A stretch of DNA of 64,000 bases. Origin: Paenibacillus sp. PK3_47. Lineage in GTDB: Bacteria; Bacillota; Bacilli; Paenibacillales; Paenibacillaceae. The translations under genes were made by a program, and so were the position numbers. Below, in pieces: positions 60,268 through 64,000 of the stretch. The notes below the pieces were generated by a model that worked only from the letters and a program-made list of their open reading frames with translations, did no database searches and was not told where the DNA came from. Each line of letters begins with the position of its first letter. Within the stretch, counting starts at the first letter, position 1. The stretch lies in assembly GCF_023520895.1 (NCBI RefSeq), contig NZ_CP026029.1, forward strand, positions 3,906,001 through 3,970,000, in the 5' to 3' direction.

Positions 60268-61449
60268 GTGCAAGCAAGCTATCGACCTACAGTAGCCGAA
60301 ATAAATCTGGATGATTTGCGTGCCAATTATGAGGCTTTTCGTGCGGTTCTGCCCGCAGAAACCAAATTTATGGGATGCGTCAAAGGAAATGCGTACGGCC
60401 ATGGAGCAGTGGAAGTGACACGGGAGCTCGAACGGCTGGGAGCGGATTATGTTAGCGTTGCCTTTTTGGATGAGGCATTGGAGCTGCGTCAGGCGGGAAT
60501 ACTACTTCCTATCCTGGTGCTTGGCTACACCTCTCCTGAAGGAATAGCCGTTGCCTGGAAGAACAATATAACCGTGACGCTTTTCACACCGGAAGTACTG
60601 GAGGCGATAAGAGAGCTTCCCATAGATCCGGAGCACCGGCTGAAGGTGCATATCAAGATTGACAGCGGGATGGGACGGCTGGGACTTTTGCCGGCTGACG
60701 CGCCCGATTTCATCGCTGAAGTGCATTCTGTAGCGCAAGCGGAGCTGGAGGGTATGTTTACCCATTTTGCCAAAGCAGACGAAGCAGACAAAAACTATAC
60801 ACTGGTGCAGTACCGGCGGTTTATGAGCGTGGCGGAAACGCTTCGGGACAGAGACATTACCATCCCGATCATACATACGGGCAATAGCGCTACGGCCATT
60901 GATACACCTCTTCTATCCAGTAACATGGTGCGTGTAGGCATAAGCCTGTACGGATTCTACCCCTCAACCGAGGTGAACCGTACACTGGTGGCTTTACACC
61001 CGGTAATGACGCTGAAGACGCAGGCTGTTTATGTCAAAACCCTGCCGCCCGATTGGGGCATCAGCTACGGCACCCGTTACTTCACAGACAGCAAAGAGCG
61101 GATTGCGACGCTGCCTGTGGGGTACGCAGACGGATATTCCCGCATGCTGACAGGCAAAGCGGAGGTGCTAATACGCGGACGCCGCGTTCCGATCGTCGGA
61201 ACCATCTGCATGGACCAGTGTATGGTAACGCTCAAATCTTTCGCTGAAGAAGCGGAACAAATCAAAGCTGGCGAAGAGGTTGTTCTCATCGGCCGACAGG
61301 CTGGCGTGACCATCACGGCAGATGAACTGGCTCTCCATCTTGGAACGATTCACTACGAGGTAATCTGTATGCTGGCCCACCGGGTACCCCGGGTATATAT
61401 ACGCGAAGGTACCCCTCCTAACCTGGTGAACCCCCTGCTGCAGACCTGA
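60268..61449 (+). CDS. alr: Alanine racemase
   Basis: The 393-residue enzyme converts L- to D-alanine for peptidoglycan using PLP. The PLP lysine is in VKGNAYGHGAVEV (about residue 40), and the catalytic Tyr in ISYGTRY. MGRLG, HTGNSATAID and VPIVGTICMDQCM are also family motifs. It begins at GTG 60268 after AAGGTGACTTTGAA. It keeps the Bacillus order with endoAI and endoA downstream. Confidence 0.95.
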   Translation: MQASYRPTVAEINLDDLRANYEAFRAVLPAETKFMGCVKGNAYGHGAVEVTRELERLGADYVSVAFLDEALELRQAGILLPILVLGYTSPEGIAVAWKNNITVTLFTPEVLEAIRELPIDPEHRLKVHIKIDSGMGRLGLLPADAPDFIAEVHSVAQAELEGMFTHFAKADEADKNYTLVQYRRFMSVAETLRDRDITIPIIHTGNSATAIDTPLLSSNMVRVGISLYGFYPSTEVNRTLVALHPVMTLKTQAVYVKTLPPDWGISYGTRYFTDSKERIATLPVGYADGYSRMLTGKAEVLIRGRRVPIVGTICMDQCMVTLKSFAEEAEQIKAGEEVVLIGRQAGVTITADELALHLGTIHYEVICMLAHRVPRVYIREGTPPNLVNPLLQT

Positions 61450-61648
61450 TGTTCTGACCTTTAGATATACAGGAGTTACGTACAAGGAAGCAATTTGTAG
61501 AGACAGGTGTGACTTATGCTCTATACGAACCGCCATTTCTAGTTTATAATGGGATGCAGCATACTTGATATACTGGCGGCATATATTCCTTGTATAAAAT
61601 TCCTTGTATATTGTAACACTGGAACACAAGGGCAGAAGGTTTGTGGGG

Positions 61649-61942
61649 GTGGAAGAGAAGTTGGCCAATTTGCAGAACACCAAAAGAATAATGATCAGTT
61701 TGCCCGATCATCTCTTGCAGGAAGTAGATGGAATCGCTCAATTGGAGAACTCCAACCGGAGTGAATTGATTAGGCAGGCCATGAAGCTGTATTTAAGCGA
61801 ACGGAGGAAACGTATGATCCGGGAGTCGATGCAGCGGGGATACATGGAGATGGCCAAAATCAATTTGACCATGGCATGCGAGGCTTTTCTCGCTGAGGAA
61901 GATGCAGACAGTACTCTTGGCCGCTTAGTAAGCGGGGTGTAG
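61649..61942 (+). CDS. endoAI: Antitoxin EndoAI (MazE-like, ribbon-helix-helix)
   Basis: The protein matches the Bacillus NdoAI antitoxin (NLQNTKRIMISLPDHLLQEVDGI, SNRSELIRQAMKLYL), with a ribbon-helix-helix DNA-binding N terminus and a C-terminal toxin-binding tail. It binds and blocks EndoA and probably represses the pair. The start is uncertain: GTG 61649 after GGGGGTGG is used, but TTG 61661 also fits. Confidence 0.9.
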   Translation: MEEKLANLQNTKRIMISLPDHLLQEVDGIAQLENSNRSELIRQAMKLYLSERRKRMIRESMQRGYMEMAKINLTMACEAFLAEEDADSTLGRLVSGV

Positions 61943-61945
61943 ATA

Positions 61946-62296
61946 TTGATTGTTAAACGCGGCGACGTTTTTTTTGCCGACCTTTCACCTGTGGTAGGTT
62001 CAGAGCAAGGCGGGGTAAGGCCGGTACTGGTCATACAGAACGACATCGGCAATCGCTTCAGCCCGACGGTTATTGTGGCAGCCATTACTGCCCAGATCCA
62101 GAAGGCCAAATTGCCGACGCATGTGGAGATTGATGCGGCATCCCACGGCTTTGACCGGGATTCAGTCATTCTCCTGGAGCAGGTTCGGACAATTGACAAA
62201 CAACGCTTAACCGATAAGATCACCCATCTTGACGATGATACAATGAAAAAGGTGGATGAATCGCTGCAAATCAGTCTCGGCCTGATTGATTTTTAA
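61946..62296 (+). CDS. endoA: Endoribonuclease EndoA (MazF toxin)
   Basis: The 116-residue protein is nearly identical to Bacillus EndoA ([58 protein letters not shown]). It cleaves mRNA at UACAU sites in Bacillus. It starts at TTG 61946, 3 bp after the antitoxin stop. A terminator follows. Confidence 0.95.
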   Translation: MIVKRGDVFFADLSPVVGSEQGGVRPVLVIQNDIGNRFSPTVIVAAITAQIQKAKLPTHVEIDAASHGFDRDSVILLEQVRTIDKQRLTDKITHLDDDTMKKVDESLQISLGLIDF

Positions 62297-62336
62297 GGAT
62301 GGCCGGATGCAAATTATCAAATGTATGTGTAGTGGA

Positions 62337-62370
62337 AGACACACCGGGACAAATCCCGGTGTGTCTTTTT
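62337..62370 (+). terminator. Intrinsic terminator
   Basis: AGACACACCGGGA-CAA-TCCCGGTGTGTCT hairpin plus TTTTT, after endoA. Confidence 0.9.
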
Positions 62371-62388
62371 GGATTTTGCCCTCAGCTC

Positions 62389-62435
62389 TTCACTTCAATA
62401 TATAATCATGTTACAATTGGACCGGTTGGTCGGTC
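62389..62435 (+). promoter_or_regulatory. TetR gene promoter and operator
   Basis: TTCACT (62389-62394) and TACAAT (62412-62417) are 17 bp apart. GACCG-N6-CGGTC at 62420-62435 overlaps the expected start of transcription and recurs upstream of the MFS gene. Confidence 0.6.
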
Positions 62436-62452
62436 TAAAGGGGGTATTCGTA

Positions 62453-63061
62453 ATTAAAGGACGTTCGGACGGAGAAGAAACGAAAAAGCGGATTGTACAA
62501 AAGGCGGTCCAGCTGTTTGTGCAGAAGGGCTATGGAGCCGTAACGATGAATGAAGTCTGTGCAGCTGCAAATGTCAGCAAAGGCAGTCTGTATCATCATT
62601 TTCCGAGCAAGGATGAGCTGTTTCTGCATGTGGCTGAACAGGATACGGAGCAGTGGCTGGCCGAATGGGACAGCAAGAAGAGCGGAATTAACGGCACAGA
62701 AGCACGGCTGTATGCGCTTGGCGAGCATTATGCGAATGACTTCCAAAACCCGCTGATCCGGGCGATTGAGGACTATGCCAGAATCCGGAGCCACTCCGAT
62801 GAGATTAATCAGCGCCTGTCGCAAATTTATGAATCCGCCTCAAGAGCCTGCCGCGAGCTGCTGCAGGAAGGGATGGATTCGGGATTTCTCGTTCAGGGTG
62901 ATCTGGAGAAGTACGTAGTTATTGTAAGCGGGCTGCTGGAGGGAATCTGCAGAGTCAGCGAGATTACTGCCCTTGCCAAAGCGCCTGAGGATATCATGAA
63001 GTATTACCGGGAAGCTATACATCTCCTGCTGCAGGGAATGCGTACCCGATCGGGCGGCTGA
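62453..63061 (+). CDS. TetR/AcrR family transcriptional regulator
   Basis: The ~203-residue protein has a TetR helix-turn-helix at about residues 12-58 (KKRIVQKAVQLFVQKGYGAVTMNEVCAAANVSKGSLYHHFPSKDELF in pieces) and a ligand-binding helical C terminus. No ATG, GTG or TTG follows the strong AAAGGGGG site at 62437; the codon at the right distance is ATT (62453). A TTG at 62426 is in frame but lies inside the operator. It should repress itself and the MFS gene downstream. Confidence 0.85.
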   Translation: MKGRSDGEETKKRIVQKAVQLFVQKGYGAVTMNEVCAAANVSKGSLYHHFPSKDELFLHVAEQDTEQWLAEWDSKKSGINGTEARLYALGEHYANDFQNPLIRAIEDYARIRSHSDEINQRLSQIYESASRACRELLQEGMDSGFLVQGDLEKYVVIVSGLLEGICRVSEITALAKAPEDIMKYYREAIHLLLQGMRTRSGG

Positions 63062-63110
63062 TAAGCGGCTCTATCGAATAAGAAGGTTGCCAAAGAGGAA
63101 AGTTTAAAAT

Positions 63111-63139
63111 TTGCAGCACAGGGCTGCAAAGCTTTTTTT
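63111..63139 (+). terminator. Intrinsic terminator of the TetR gene
   Basis: TTGCAGC-ACAGG-GCTGCAA hairpin followed by AGCTTTTTTT. Confidence 0.8.
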
Positions 63140-63150
63140 GCCGCTAATTA

Positions 63151-63166
63151 GACCGGATGGTCGGTC
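63151..63166. promoter_or_regulatory. TetR operator before the MFS gene
   Basis: GACCG-GATGGT-CGGTC shares both half sites with the operator at 62420-62435. Confidence 0.7.
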
Positions 63167-63270
63167 TTTAAAGCTGATGTATGCTGATGCCGCAGGTGCG
63201 GATACTGAATTTCAAGCGGATGTGAACACCGGCACAGACAGCCGGGTACAGAAATATGGAGGGAAACACA

Positions 63271-64000
63271 ATGACGTTACTGTTAAGAAACCGGGGCGCG
63301 ATGCTGCTCTTAATGATGAATATTTTTCTGGCGTTTACAGGGATCGGCCTCGTGGTCCCGATTATGCCTACTTATATGAATGAGCTGCATATCGGCGGCA
63401 GTGTGGTCGGATTGCTGGTAGCCGCCTTTTCGTTGACACAGCTGCTGGTCTCACCGTTTGCCGGAAGATTATCTGACAAGATGGGCCGTAAAAAAATTAT
63501 TGTCGGCGGTCTGATTGTTTTCGCGTTCTCGGAGCTGCTGTTCGGCCTGGCGAGCGCACCCTGGGTGCTGTTCGTATCCAGAATGCTCGGCGGTGTCGGT
63601 GCAGCCATGATCATGCCTGCAGTTATGGCTTATGTGGCAGACACCACATCCTCGGAGGAACGGGCCAAAGGCATGGGATTTATTAATGCGGCGATTACTA
63701 CCGGCTTTATTATCGGTCCGGGGATCGGCGGCTATCTGGCCGAGCTTGGCATCCGGGTTCCATTCTTCGTCGCTGCGGGTGCCGCCGCGATCGTTGCTGT
63801 CATTACACTAATCGTCCTGCCGGAATCGCGTTCAGCGGAGCTTCGTGAGGAAGCGAAAACCATGAAAGGGAATAAAGATAGTCTCATTCTCCAGCTCGGA
63901 CGCTCATACCGCGAGCCTTACTTTTTCGGACTTATTATTGTATTCGTGCTGTCCTTCGGGCTGGCGAACTATGAAACGGTATTCGGATTGTTTGTGGATC
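63271..64000 (+). CDS. MFS multidrug transporter (DHA1 type), partial
   Basis: The frame runs off the window end; 243 residues are visible with seven or so helices. Motif A is GRLSDKMGRKKIIV after helix 2 and motif C is GFIIGPGIGGYLAE in helix 5, the mark of drug:H+ antiporters such as NorA and Bmr. ATG 63271 follows GGAGGGAAACACA. It lies behind a TetR-type operator, so it is likely induced by a drug. Confidence 0.9.
   Translation, partial: MTLLLRNRGAMLLLMMNIFLAFTGIGLVVPIMPTYMNELHIGGSVVGLLVAAFSLTQLLVSPFAGRLSDKMGRKKIIVGGLIVFAFSELLFGLASAPWVLFVSRMLGGVGAAMIMPAVMAYVADTTSSEERAKGMGFINAAITTGFIIGPGIGGYLAELGIRVPFFVAAGAAAIVAVITLIVLPESRSAELREEAKTMKGNKDSLILQLGRSYREPYFFGLIIVFVLSFGLANYETVFGLFVD

Overview
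The window looks like chromosomal DNA from a spore-forming, low-to-mid GC member of the Bacillota, most probably Paenibacillus or a close relative (inference). The support is gene content: a ydcC-like lipoprotein, alr, endoAI, endoA order as in Bacillus, a Spo0E-like phosphatase, an ECF sigma factor with a DUF4367 anti-sigma partner, several copper-amine-oxidase N-domain exoproteins, many AraC/WYL/MarR/TetR regulators, and an AraC-siderophore-binding fusion of the Btr type. No tRNA, rRNA, CRISPR array, prophage or intact insertion sequence was seen.

Layout. 0-10 kb: ABC permease remnant cut by the window edge, an MsrA-MsrB fusion whose MsrB half has lost its redox cysteines, GNAT, ZIP transporter, two aldo/keto reductases with an AraC regulator, a 2Fe-2S protein, a YsnF/YflT-like stress protein and a DMT exporter facing its likely MocR regulator. 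11.7-13.5 kb: almost 1.8 kb of stacked tandem and palindromic repeats with no gene. 13.6-19.6 kb: a six-gene, overlapping operon of the uncharacterised STM4011-STM4015 families (two radical SAM enzymes, an alkaline-phosphatase-superfamily hydrolase, an ATP-grasp-like protein, a leucine-rich-repeat protein) ending in a translationally coupled APS kinase with an in-frame repeat at its N terminus. 19.7-31 kb: WYL regulator, exported phosphodiester glycosidase, diguanylate cyclase, GDPD, a LacI/AraC/ThuA sugar-type locus with two operators. 31-36.5 kb: iron-siderophore regulator and binding protein with Fur-like boxes, then an SPFH protein coupled to a NAD-kinase-like protein. 37-46 kb: YkuD transpeptidase, an ABC-F resistance-type protein behind an attenuator-like leader, orphan MEDS histidine kinase, a winged-helix regulator and an MFS exporter. 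46-57 kb: TatD, exoprotein, DoxX, two MarR regulators, Spo0E-like protein, ECF sigma/anti-sigma, a bactofilin-like protein, and a WYL regulator with two paralogous unknown proteins. 58-64 kb: ydcC-alr-endoAI-endoA followed by a TetR/MFS pair sharing an operator.

The most unusual signal is in the intergenic DNA. Five loci carry four short inverted repeats with the symmetric spacing 50-52 / 62 / 50-52 bp. Three loci use one palindrome (TTTARYTGYA-N5-TRCARYTAAA) and two use an unrelated one (TAACGGAC-N5-GTCCGTTA), so the geometry is kept while the sequence differs. Further arrays repeat hairpins exactly every 51 bp (14 units at 12.7-13.4 kb; 4 + 5 units at 58.3-58.8 kb) or every ~83 bp (10 units). 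The distances are near whole numbers of DNA turns. The second candidate system is the STM4011-4015/APS-kinase operon.
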